Origin: an uncultured Caulobacteraceae bacterium
GTDB taxonomy: Bacteria; Pseudomonadota; Alphaproteobacteria; Caulobacterales; Caulobacteraceae
Assembly: GCA_903884915.1 (NCBI GenBank)
Contig: CAISGS010000213.1
Coordinates: 1-7,577 of the forward strand
Direction: 5' to 3'
DNA: 7,577 bases
Shown piece by piece: positions 1-4,741 of the stretch; position 1 is the stretch's first letter, and each line of letters begins with the position of its first letter. A program made the translations under genes and the position numbers. The notes beneath the pieces were generated by a model. That model saw only the letters and a list, made by a program, of their open reading frames with translations. It was not told the origin of the DNA and did not search any database.

Positions 1-1
1 C

Positions 2-274
2 GACGAGATGCTAAGCTGGGGCTTGGTCGATCAGATCGCCGATGCCGCCGCTCTACGCGGCACGGCCCTAGCTCTGGCGCAAGAGATCGCAGAAAATGCC
101 CCCCTCGCCCTCTTGGCCACCCGTCAGACCCTAAGGTCTGGATTGGTAGAGGCGGTGACGGCGGCGCTCGTCCATGAACATGCCGAACAGTCGATCCTGC
201 GACAGACGGCGGACTATGCCGAAGGGGTCAGTTCGGTGTTCGAACGTCGTCCGGCCAAGTTTTTGGGGCGTTAG
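2..274 (+). CDS. Enoyl-CoA hydratase/isomerase (crotonase family), C-terminal fragment
   Basis: This is the last 90 codons of a gene that begins outside the window; the frame is open from base 2 to a TAG stop. Seen: a WGLVD motif near the left edge, then an alanine-rich helix, an APLALLATRQTLR segment, and a tail reading EGVSSVFERRPAKFLGR. This order is typical of the C-terminal third of crotonase-fold enoyl-CoA hydratases/isomerases, where these helices form the trimer contact and the last helix packs over the acyl-CoA site. The family adds water to, or isomerises, enoyl-CoA thioesters in fatty-acid or aromatic-acid degradation. The oxyanion-hole and catalytic glutamate regions lie upstream and cannot be seen, so the exact reaction is unknown. 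The gene converges on the HTH gene at 294-773 with 19 bases between stops. Confidence 0.85.
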   Translation, partial: DEMLSWGLVDQIADAAALRGTALALAQEIAENAPLALLATRQTLRSGLVEAVTAALVHEHAEQSILRQTADYAEGVSSVFERRPAKFLGR

Positions 275-292
275 GGCGGAGGGAACGCCGCC
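267..292. terminator. GC-rich hairpin between convergent genes, possible terminator
   Basis: Two alternative stems occupy the end of the first gene and the 19-base gap: GGCGTT (267-272) with AACGCC (284-289), or GGCGG (275-279) with CCGCC (288-292). Both are strong GC stems. No run of T follows on either strand, so it is not a classical intrinsic terminator. It may still slow or end transcription between the two convergent genes. Confidence 0.25.
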
Positions 293-293
293 T

Positions 294-773
294 CTATTCC
301 GAGTTACTCAATCTTGCATTGAGCTTAATCATTGCGCCAACCTGCTGAAGGATCGCCTCGATGGCGAAGCTTGGGACGTCGCAACAGTAAAGGCGCGACT
401 TGTCACGAACGATGACGCCCTTGAGTTCGAGGGAAGCACACTTGCGCCGAACAGTTTGCCGGGGAATCCCTGTCATGTCCGATATACTTGCAATAGACAG
501 GACGCCAGAAGACATTTTATCAACACTTTCGCGACCCAACTGCATAATGTCACGGGTCGTGTCCGAAGATGAAGCCAATATAAACGCACAGAATATAACC
601 AATTCTGTATGATCACTTATCTTGCTTCTCAATGTTATGTTTTTTATGTCGTTAATTATGCCGTTTGAAAAGCTTTGGACGAGCGCTATTTCTCTAAGAG
701 AGAACGATTTAAGGACTTTTTCAATATCGAAATTATCTATAATGATCTCTGGTTGATAAATTGACTTGTCCAC
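294..773 (-). CDS. Small winged helix-turn-helix regulator (copy 1)
   Basis: A 159-residue protein starting at GTG (773-771); a G-rich stretch (GTGGGG) a few bases upstream is a modest ribosome site and no better start is seen. Residues 92-116 form a helix-turn-helix (SIASISDMTGIPRQTVRRK), followed by a wing (GVIVRDKSRLYCC, 119-131). The N-terminal half (24-75) is predicted helical, perhaps for dimerisation or sensing. The overall plan resembles MarR- or IclR-type winged-helix regulators, but I recognise no named family. It is a paralogue of the gene at 956-1381, sharing a 22-residue block identical in protein (92-113). The N-terminal coding part is unusually AT-rich for this window, suggesting foreign origin. 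Two adjacent cysteines (130-131) end the wing. DNA binding is well supported; target and signal are unknown. Confidence 0.8.
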   Translation of the reverse strand: MDKSIYQPEIIIDNFDIEKVLKSFSLREIALVQSFSNGIINDIKNITLRSKISDHTELVIFCAFILASSSDTTRDIMQLGRESVDKMSSGVLSIASISDMTGIPRQTVRRKCASLELKGVIVRDKSRLYCCDVPSFAIEAILQQVGAMIKLNARLSNSE

Positions 774-845
774 CTATCAAACCCCACATCAAAATCGTAA
801 TTTAAATAGTTCTAAATAACTCTGTAAATACAACCGTTATAAATC

Positions 846-874
846 TATATGTTTGTAAATATAATTTTTGTCAA
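846..874 (-). promoter_or_regulatory. Candidate sigma-70 promoter for HTH copy 1
   Basis: On the minus strand a perfect -35 hexamer TTGACA (874-869) is followed after 17 bases by CATATA (851-846), which matches TATAAT at three of six positions. Transcription would begin near 839, giving a leader of about 65 bases before the GTG at 773. The surrounding DNA is very AT-rich, so chance matches are easy and the -10 is weak. Confidence 0.4.
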
Positions 875-901
875 AATCAGTGTGATTACGGTAGGCTCAT
901 T

Positions 902-915
902 TTGATTTAAATCAA
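902..915. promoter_or_regulatory. FNR/FixK-type box (anaerobox)
   Basis: TTGATTTAAATCAA is a perfect 14-bp palindrome matching the FNR/FixK consensus TTGAT-N4-ATCAA at every defined base. It lies beyond the 3' end of HTH copy 2 and upstream of HTH copy 1, centred about 70 bases before the start predicted from the candidate promoter at 846-874, a distance compatible with class I activation. A second, offset repeat, TTTGATT (901-907) with AATCAAA (914-920), overlaps it. AT-rich surroundings make a chance match possible. Confidence 0.45.
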
Positions 916-955
916 TCAAATATGAGATTTTGAAGGATGATCAGGTAAGTTTTTG

Positions 956-1381
956 TCACGATATTTTGTCATTTATCTTCAAGAGACCATTAATCTGAGC
1001 CGCCATCTCTTCAACGATGTGGGCGTGAATGACGCACCGATAGAGACGTGATTGATCTCGAATAAGGATATTGCGCCCCTCAAGGTCAGCGCATTTGCGT
1101 CGCACCGTCTGTCTTGGAATGCCGGTCATATCCGAAATGCTGGCGATGGAAAGCAGGCCGTCTGCGATGATGTGCGAGCTGGCACTGCCCGATTGAATAA
1201 CGAGCCGAATAGTGTCGGACATGGACGCCAGCAAAAATGCTGAAAGGATAACGGTGTCGGCCTGATCGACCTCACCGATGCTCTCAGAGACTCTCCTTGT
1301 GCAAGTTAGCAGCATATTTGCGGTGTATTGAACCAACGCGAATTGTTTGAGAGAGAAAGACTGGGAATCACTATTATTCAT
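956..1381 (-). CDS. Small winged helix-turn-helix regulator (copy 2)
   Basis: A 141-residue protein read from ATG at 1381-1379. I prefer this start because GAGGT lies five bases upstream and the resulting protein begins shortly before SFSL, which aligns with SFSL in copy 1; an in-frame GTG at 1399 and ATG at 1393 lie upstream but would place the ribosome site inside the gene. Residues 77-98 carry the helix-turn-helix block shared with copy 1, followed by a wing (NILIRDQSRLYRC, 104-116) and a C-terminal helix. The N-terminal helical region is only weakly similar to copy 1 (FSLKQFALVQ; AFLLASMSDTIR), so the two probably bind similar DNA but may respond differently. It lies upstream of copy 1 on the same strand with a 182-bp gap and is likely transcribed separately. 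Function beyond DNA binding is unknown. Confidence 0.8.
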   Translation of the reverse strand: MNNSDSQSFSLKQFALVQYTANMLLTCTRRVSESIGEVDQADTVILSAFLLASMSDTIRLVIQSGSASSHIIADGLLSIASISDMTGIPRQTVRRKCADLEGRNILIRDQSRLYRCVIHAHIVEEMAAQINGLLKINDKIS

Positions 1382-1567
1382 ACAACACCTCATTAACACT
1401 ACAGCTTGAGCGTTAATACGAAATAACGGATTAGTTGAATTTCATTACTACTGAAAAATAATTCAGCCGCTATCCCTCATAACGGCCACATTGTCGTAAA
1501 TGGCTAACAAGTCCACTTTCGGTGGCTCAAATTGAATTTTTAAAACCAAAATGATAATTAACGGCGA

Positions 1568-1634
1568 TTTATCGCGTGATAAAAACCGAAAAATGAGATT
1601 TTTACGGCCAAATAGACGCGTTATCATTAGATAA
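1568..1634. repeat. Pair of TTATC-N4-GATAA dyads 52 bp apart
   Basis: TTTATCGCGTGATAAA (1568-1583) and TTATCATTAGATAA (1621-1634) are inverted repeats of the same form, TTATC, four bases, GATAA. Their centres are 52 bases apart, close to five helical turns, so bound dimers would face the same side of the DNA. A nested hairpin (1586-1607) lies between them. They sit about 190-250 bases upstream of HTH copy 2 and 270-340 bases upstream of arsR. This fits operator sites for a dimeric regulator, but I match them to no known protein. Confidence 0.4.
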
Positions 1635-1641
1635 ACATACG

Positions 1642-1676
1642 AAAAAAACACCAAGATCACGAAAATTCGTTTTTTT
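1642..1676. terminator. A/T-tract stem-loop, possible intrinsic terminator
   Basis: AAAAAAAC (1642-1649) is perfectly complementary to GTTTTTTT (1669-1676). The loop contains ACGAA, which can instead pair with TTCGT (1666-1670) to form a short stem followed by a T run on the plus strand. The stem is AT-rich and weak. It could insulate the ArsR promoter from upstream transcription, or be composition-driven. Confidence 0.2.
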
Positions 1677-1777
1677 ACAAATTAAATTTCACATAGATAC
1701 ATAATATTTTGATTTAGAAATGACATTCCAAATTGATTTTCAATGAATTTTAGGTGAAAAAAGCCAAATCGGCCAGA

Positions 1778-1807
1778 TCAACAGACATTATTACATTCTG
1801 ATATAAT
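1778..1807 (+). promoter_or_regulatory. Candidate promoter of the ArsR-DUF1153 operon
   Basis: A perfect -10 hexamer TATAAT (1802-1807) is preceded after 18 bases by TCAACA (1778-1783), matching TTGACA at four positions. Transcription would start near 1814, leaving a leader of about 90 bases before the ATG at 1904. The leader contains a GACTC (1838-1842), the GANTC motif methylated by CcrM in many Alphaproteobacteria. Confidence 0.45.
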
Positions 1808-1903
1808 TACCGCGTGAATGAGCACTCCGTATATCGAGACTCCAGAACTTACATGACAGTTTAGTACTGCGATCAACGCTCAACTGTGATTGAGGAATTC
1901 ACC

Positions 1904-2248
1904 ATGGCCACTGCAATCCTTTCCGCCACGACCGCTCGTAAGGGCGCAAAACCGCAAGCTCTGGTTCAACTCGAAGAACAGGCCGCTCAAGCGACCCGCC
2001 TGATGAAGCTAGTGGCCAATGAACAGCGCCTGCTTTTGCTGTGCAAGCTGACCGAAGGCGAGTGCCCCGTCGGTGATCTGGCCAACTATGCAGGTCTTGG
2101 TCTGTCGGCCACGTCTCAGCACCTGAGCAAGCTTCGCGCTGAAGAGGTTGTTGCGACCCGTCGTGATGCCCAGACCATCTATTACCGCCTCGTCGATCCG
2201 GCTGCGATCCGCATCATCGAGACCCTGAGCGAAATCTACAAGCACTAG
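1904..2248 (+). CDS. ArsR-family winged-helix repressor (SqrR/BigR-like)
   Basis: A 114-residue protein. I choose ATG at 1904 because GAGGAA (1892-1897) gives a good ribosome site; an in-frame GTG at 1886 would add six residues and overlap that site. Residues 30-52 carry an ArsR-type core (LMKLVANEQRLLLLCKLTEG), followed by the helix-turn-helix (VGDLANYAG and LSATSQHLSKLR, 56-78) and a wing TRRDAQTIYYRL (85-96). The CVC metal site of classical ArsR is absent; the sequence resembles the thiol-sensing SqrR/BigR/YgaV branch. Cys47 sits where that branch has its first reactive cysteine, but the second, near the C-terminus, appears to be replaced by Lys113; Cys54 is an extra cysteine. It is first in an operon, 24 bases before the DUF1153 gene, and probably autoregulates. 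The signal (sulfide, oxidant or other) is uncertain. Confidence 0.88.
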   Translation: MATAILSATTARKGAKPQALVQLEEQAAQATRLMKLVANEQRLLLLCKLTEGECPVGDLANYAGLGLSATSQHLSKLRAEEVVATRRDAQTIYYRLVDPAAIRIIETLSEIYKH

Positions 2249-2272
2249 CGCCCAGCCGTTGGAATTGACCGC

Positions 2273-2584
2273 GTGATCTATTATCTCGCCGATCATCCCG
2301 ACAAGGCCCGCGACGCGGACGAAGGCACGAACGCCCGGCTCTCAGACCAGTTGAGCCTCTTGGACAACCAAGCGGTTCGCTGGACTGCGGCGCGCAAGGC
2401 TCAGGTTGTGTCGGCAGTTTCGCTTGGGCTGCTGAGTGAACAGGATGTGCTGCAGCGATTTTCCATCTCCTCCGAAGAGATCGCGGACTGGCGCCAACGC
2501 TTGCGCCTGCACGGATTTCGGGGATTGAACCGGCGCGATCAGCACGGACGAAGCGAACCAAAGGGCGAGGACTGCGCCAAATGA
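2273..2584 (+). CDS. DUF1153 protein, SciP-like helix-turn-helix regulator
   Basis: A 103-residue protein starting at GTG (2273); a stop in the same frame at 2246-2248 blocks any much longer start, and a weak GGAA lies eight bases upstream. Residues 36-85 match the DUF1153 pattern: RW (36-37), RKAQVVSAV (41-49), GLLS (52-55), then EEIADW (68-73) and HGFRGL (80-85). The best-known member is SciP of Caulobacter, a small protein that binds CtrA and limits its recruitment of RNA polymerase at cell-cycle promoters. The N-terminal IYYLADHP resembles the start of SciP, but the linker up to residue 35 is divergent and the C-terminal tail is charged. It is the second gene of an operon, after an ArsR repressor and overlapping a coiled-coil gene, so I take it to be a paralogue rather than SciP itself. 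Role in CtrA control is inference. Confidence 0.8.
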   Translation: MIYYLADHPDKARDADEGTNARLSDQLSLLDNQAVRWTAARKAQVVSAVSLGLLSEQDVLQRFSISSEEIADWRQRLRLHGFRGLNRRDQHGRSEPKGEDCAK

Positions 2585-3204
2585 CCCACCAAACCACGGC
2601 CCAGCTGACCGGGTTGCTCGATCAGGTCAACCAGATCATGGACCGCCAGATGCGGCACCGGATCACGCAGCATAATCGCGTGATCAGCCGCCTCGGCTCT
2701 TTGATGCGACTTGGTGCGCCAGCCCAAGCTACGACCCAGACCAGTCCGCTCGCGCTCAAGAGCCCTGCCCCGGCCCCCGCACCCCATGCGTCAAACGACA
2801 GGCGCGGCAAGATGCTGACCAGCCTCTATCAGGTGCTCAATTCGACAGCCCGCCTTGGCGAACTGGATGATGATCTGGACGAGGTGGTCAATATTGTCAT
2901 CCAGCGCAGCGAAGATACCCGCGCCAAGATGGTCGAGCTGGACCAAAAGCTGCAAACCTTGTCCTCAGTGTCGCGTCAGCAAAATGTGGCACTGGCCCGT
3001 GCCGCCGAGGTCGCCCAAAGCCTAGAAATTGCCCGCGTCAATGCCGTGACCCATGCCGATACCCTGCGCAATCGCCTGATCAGCCGCACCGAAGAGGTCC
3101 GCGAGCTGGAACGGCAGATGAAACAGATGCGCGAACAGCTGATCATTGCGCAAAATACCCAGATCGCCGTGTTCGAAAATGGCTGGTCCGACGAAGGGGC
3201 TTAA
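2581..3204 (+). CDS. Coiled-coil protein of unknown function
   Basis: A 207-residue protein that I do not recognise. Its ATG overlaps the TGA of the DUF1153 gene (ATGA, 2581-2584), which suggests translational coupling. Residues 1-45 are helical and rich in Gln, Arg and His; 46-70 form a Pro/Ala-rich linker (SPAPAPAPHA); 76-107 form another helix with an acidic GELDDDLDEV patch; 110-195 are long amphipathic helices with heptad-like Leu, Met and Val spacing (for example LRNRLISRTEEVRELERQM), likely a coiled coil. There is no signal peptide, membrane segment or cysteine, so it should be a soluble cytoplasmic rod or oligomer. Composition matches the GC-rich neighbours. By position it may be a partner or scaffold for the DUF1153 protein. 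Its TAA stop shares bases with the stop of the convergent TetR gene. Confidence 0.75.
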   Translation: MTHQTTAQLTGLLDQVNQIMDRQMRHRITQHNRVISRLGSLMRLGAPAQATTQTSPLALKSPAPAPAPHASNDRRGKMLTSLYQVLNSTARLGELDDDLDEVVNIVIQRSEDTRAKMVELDQKLQTLSSVSRQQNVALARAAEVAQSLEIARVNAVTHADTLRNRLISRTEEVRELERQMKQMREQLIIAQNTQIAVFENGWSDEGA

Positions 3205-3836
3205 AGGGCGTCGTTACGCTCCAAGTGGGGCATTAGATATTGGCAGACGGCGGCCTTGGCCTCGGCGATCCAAATGGCCGGATCCTCGGACGGATTAAAC
3301 AGAGCAAGGTCCAGAACGCTGTTGCCGATATCCACGGCGACGCGCGCCACCTGCATGGCGCGGGTGGGTTCCAGGCCGCCACGAGCCGTCAGGAAATCCG
3401 ACAAGAAGGCCGCCGTCTCAAGCGACTCCTCTCGGTCGAACGGGCGCAATTCAGGCAATGTCAGCACGGCCAGTCTCAAGGCATGCCCCCCGGGCTGGTC
3501 TTGCCGACGACGTGCAGCAAATTCGAGAATCTGCTCCATCGTGACGCGCCAATCCGCGCCGTCAAGGACGGAAGCCACAGATCTATCTGCGGCCTTGAGC
3601 CAAACCTCGCGGTTTTGCTTGAAGATCGCGATAAGGATCGAATGTCTGTTAGGGAAATATTTGTAGAGGGTCGCAATGTTGACACCGGCCGCGTTCGCAA
3701 TGACCGTGGTTGTCAGCGCTTCATGACCCCTTTCTTGCAAAAGGATCTCGGTTGCCTTTAAAATACGCTCCACCGAGCCCTCGTCCTTGGCGCGGTTGGA
3801 TTGGGCGCGTAGGCGGCTATCGAACGACATAGACAT
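3201..3836 (-). CDS. TetR/AcrR-family transcriptional repressor (copy 1)
   Basis: A 211-residue regulator starting at ATG 3836-3834; a GGAG 11 bases upstream is a loose ribosome site, and the equal length of the paralogue supports this start. Residues 24-70 form the TetR DNA-binding domain: helix 1 (RILKATEILLQERG), then LTTTVIANAAG and the recognition helix VNIATLYKYF, followed by PNRHSIL. Residues 75-211 are an all-helical ligand and dimer domain with a QPGGHALRLA segment and a PFDREE motif. It aligns without gaps to the gene at 3968-4603 with about 110 of 211 identical residues (by eye), most strongly in the recognition helix. Its promoter region carries an operator nearly identical to that of the paralogue, so autorepression and cross-repression are likely. 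The ligand is unknown. It converges on the coiled-coil gene with overlapping stops. Confidence 0.93.
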   Translation of the reverse strand: MSMSFDSRLRAQSNRAKDEGSVERILKATEILLQERGHEALTTTVIANAAGVNIATLYKYFPNRHSILIAIFKQNREVWLKAADRSVASVLDGADWRVTMEQILEFAARRRQDQPGGHALRLAVLTLPELRPFDREESLETAAFLSDFLTARGGLEPTRAMQVARVAVDIGNSVLDLALFNPSEDPAIWIAEAKAAVCQYLMPHLERNDAL

Positions 3837-3862
3837 TAGGACGACAGCTCCGGTTGAACGGG

Positions 3863-3878
3863 ACGCGATTCATCGCGT
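3863..3878. repeat. ACGCGAT/ATCGCGT dyad in the leader of TetR copy 1
   Basis: Seven-base arms ACGCGAT and ATCGCGT flank TC, forming a near-perfect 16-bp palindrome 27 bases before the ATG of TetR copy 1. The core contains GATTC, a GANTC site. As RNA it would form a six-pair hairpin with a four-base loop in the leader. The core GCGAT-N2-ATCGC recurs at 1564-1575. Confidence 0.35.
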
Positions 3879-3893
3879 TTAAAAGACACCATA

Positions 3894-3923
3894 AATAAAG
3901 CAATTACTTGCTTACCGTGTCAA
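3894..3923 (-). promoter_or_regulatory. Candidate promoter of TetR copy 1
   Basis: On the minus strand a perfect -35 TTGACA (3923-3918) and a -10 TTTATT (3899-3894, four of six matches) are 18 bases apart. The operator at 3898-3913 fills the space between them, so a bound repressor would block polymerase, the usual layout of an autorepressed TetR gene. Transcription would start near 3887, giving a leader of about 50 bases. Confidence 0.55.
3898..3913. promoter_or_regulatory. TetR operator 1
   Basis: AAGCAATTACTTGCTT has six-base inverted arms AAGCAA and TTGCTT around TTAC. It is 15 of 16 bases identical to the site at 4666-4681, and the similarity extends to 23 of 27 bases (3896-3922 against 4664-4690), with TGTCA four bases beyond the dyad in both. 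Repetition at two TetR promoters, position between -35 and -10, and symmetry together make this a strong operator candidate. Confidence 0.7.
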
Positions 3924-3931
3924 GCTTGACA
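3918..3931. promoter_or_regulatory. Palindrome TGTCAAGCTTGACA over the TetR copy 1 -35 element
   Basis: A perfect 14-bp palindrome that includes the -35 TTGACA on the minus strand and a mirror TTGACA on the plus strand (3926-3931). It has no counterpart at operator 2, where the sequence after TGTCA differs. It may be a second operator specific to copy 1, or two facing -35 elements. Confidence 0.35.
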
Positions 3932-3967
3932 TGTATAAATGGCACGGCGGATGAACCCCGAAGCGAC

Positions 3968-4603
3968 CTAAGAGGTTTGTTGAGGCTCAAAATGGGGGGC
4001 TAGATATCGCGTAACGGCGGCCTTGGCTTCGGCAACCCAGACCTCATCACCCGGGGATCGGTCAAAGAGCGACAGGTCTAGAATGCTCGTTGCAATCTCA
4101 ACCGCCACGCGCGCGACCTGATCGGCATCGGTCCGGTCCATCGCCCTTTGCTCCACCAAGAGTTTTGCGAGAAACGAAGCGGTAACCTCGGTCTCCTCGC
4201 GGTCAAAGGGTTGCAGATCGGGCGACAGACGCATGGCCAGCCTCATGGCCTTCCCACCCGGCTGATTTATCCGCCGTTGGGCGGCAAAATCGATGTTGGC
4301 TTCCAACGTCTCACGCCAATTCGCACCTTCTAGGACCGCATCCATCGCTCGGCTTGACGCCTCCAGCCAACCGGCACGGTTTCTTTGACTCATCGCTATG
4401 AGGATCGACTGCTTGTTGGGATGATATCTGTAGAGCGTCGCGATGTTGATGCCGGCCGCCTCGGCAATACGATTGGTGGTCAGGGCGTCATAGCCCTGCG
4501 TCTGCAAGAGTATTCCGGTCGCTTCGAGAATACGCGCCGCAGTCTCTTCCCCCTTGGTATGGGCCGGTTTAGCCCGCATTCGATTACCATAAGAGAGGGG
4601 CAT
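3968..4603 (-). CDS. TetR/AcrR-family transcriptional repressor (copy 2)
   Basis: A 211-residue regulator starting at ATG 4603-4601, with a strong ribosome site GGAGGT (4618-4613) nine bases upstream. Residues 24-70 form the DNA-binding domain, with helix 1 RILEATGILLQTQG and recognition helix INIATLYRYH; the rest is a helical ligand and dimer domain with QPGGKAMRLA and PFDREE motifs. It is about 52% identical to copy 1 across its full length without gaps, so the two come from a tandem duplication. It is divergent from the amidase gene, and the 138-base gap contains operator 2, so repression of both itself and the amidase is likely. Copy 1 lies 131 bases downstream on the same strand with no obvious terminator between, so some read-through into it is possible. 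The inducer is unknown; an amide substrate or its acid product is a reasonable guess. Confidence 0.93.
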   Translation of the reverse strand: MPLSYGNRMRAKPAHTKGEETAARILEATGILLQTQGYDALTTNRIAEAAGINIATLYRYHPNKQSILIAMSQRNRAGWLEASSRAMDAVLEGANWRETLEANIDFAAQRRINQPGGKAMRLAMRLSPDLQPFDREETEVTASFLAKLLVEQRAMDRTDADQVARVAVEIATSILDLSLFDRSPGDEVWVAEAKAAVTRYLAPHFEPQQTS

Positions 4604-4657
4604 TTGTACGAGACCTCCGTTTGACCAGCCTTCTATAAAGGCCCTAATTACGGGCGA

Positions 4658-4686
4658 TTAAGCTAAAGCAATTAATTGCTTATTAT
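4658..4686 (+). promoter_or_regulatory. Candidate promoter of the amidase gene
   Basis: On the plus strand TTAAGC (4658-4663) and TATTAT (4681-4686, five of six matches to TATAAT) are separated by 17 bases. Operator 2 occupies the spacer and touches the -10. Transcription would start near 4693, leaving a leader of about 49 bases. At operator 1 the matching hexamer is TACCGT, which would not work as a -10, in keeping with the absence of a plus-strand gene there. Confidence 0.5.
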
Positions 4687-4691
4687 GTCAC
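4662..4691 (-). promoter_or_regulatory. Candidate promoter of TetR copy 2
   Basis: GTGACA (4691-4686) and TTTAGC (4667-4662) are 18 bases apart on the minus strand, in the same arrangement as the promoter of TetR copy 1, with operator 2 between them. The -10 is poor, so the main support is the conserved layout. Confidence 0.4.
4666..4681. promoter_or_regulatory. TetR operator 2, shared by TetR copy 2 and amidase
   Basis: AAGCAATTAATTGCTT is a perfect 16-bp palindrome in the divergent TetR/amidase gap. It differs from operator 1 by one base. Its position overlaps candidate promoters in both directions, so one bound TetR dimer could silence both genes. Confidence 0.75.
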
Positions 4692-4741
4692 ATCCGGCAA
4701 TGGTCAACGGCAAAACGGTTTGAGAATAGGGGACGATAGGG

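Larger units (their letters stand above)
1382..1903. other. AT-rich, dyad-rich intergenic region
   Basis: About 520 bases lie between the divergent HTH copy 2 and ArsR genes with no convincing gene. Base composition falls sharply: 1621-1680 has about 25% G+C and 1681-1740 about 18%, counted by eye. It holds several inverted repeats (listed separately; also GCGAT-TT-ATCGC at 1564-1575, an AAAAAT/ATTTTT hairpin at 1586-1607, and ATTGA-TTT-TCAAT at 1732-1744) and the ArsR promoter. A 65-codon minus-strand open frame (1463-1660, GTG start) has no family features and follows the AT bias, so I do not call it a gene. Such a region suits a multi-input regulatory zone or a scar of acquired DNA. Confidence 0.6.

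Noticed and set aside
1382..1399. Longer start (GTG at 1399 or ATG at 1393) for HTH copy 2
   Set aside because: The GAGGT ribosome site lies just before the ATG at 1381, and the paralogue alignment begins after that point.
834..1485. Three copies of ATAACGG/CCGTTAT (834-840, 1423-1429, 1479-1485) upstream of the HTH genes
   Set aside because: Short, in mixed orientation and at inconsistent distances; not convincing as an operator set.
1463..1660. 65-codon minus-strand open frame with hydrophobic start
   Set aside because: It follows the AT bias of the region, has a GTG start, no recognisable domain and overlaps several dyads; it is most likely a chance frame.
774..1885. CtrA-type sites (TTAA-N7-TTAA) in the AT-rich gaps
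   Set aside because: TTAA is frequent there but I found no pair with the right spacing and sequence; 801-815 is only an imperfect match.
2214..2597. 127-codon minus-strand open frame opposite the ArsR/DUF1153 genes
   Set aside because: Arg/Ser/Pro-rich translation typical of the shadow of a GC-rich gene; the plus-strand frames have clear family motifs.
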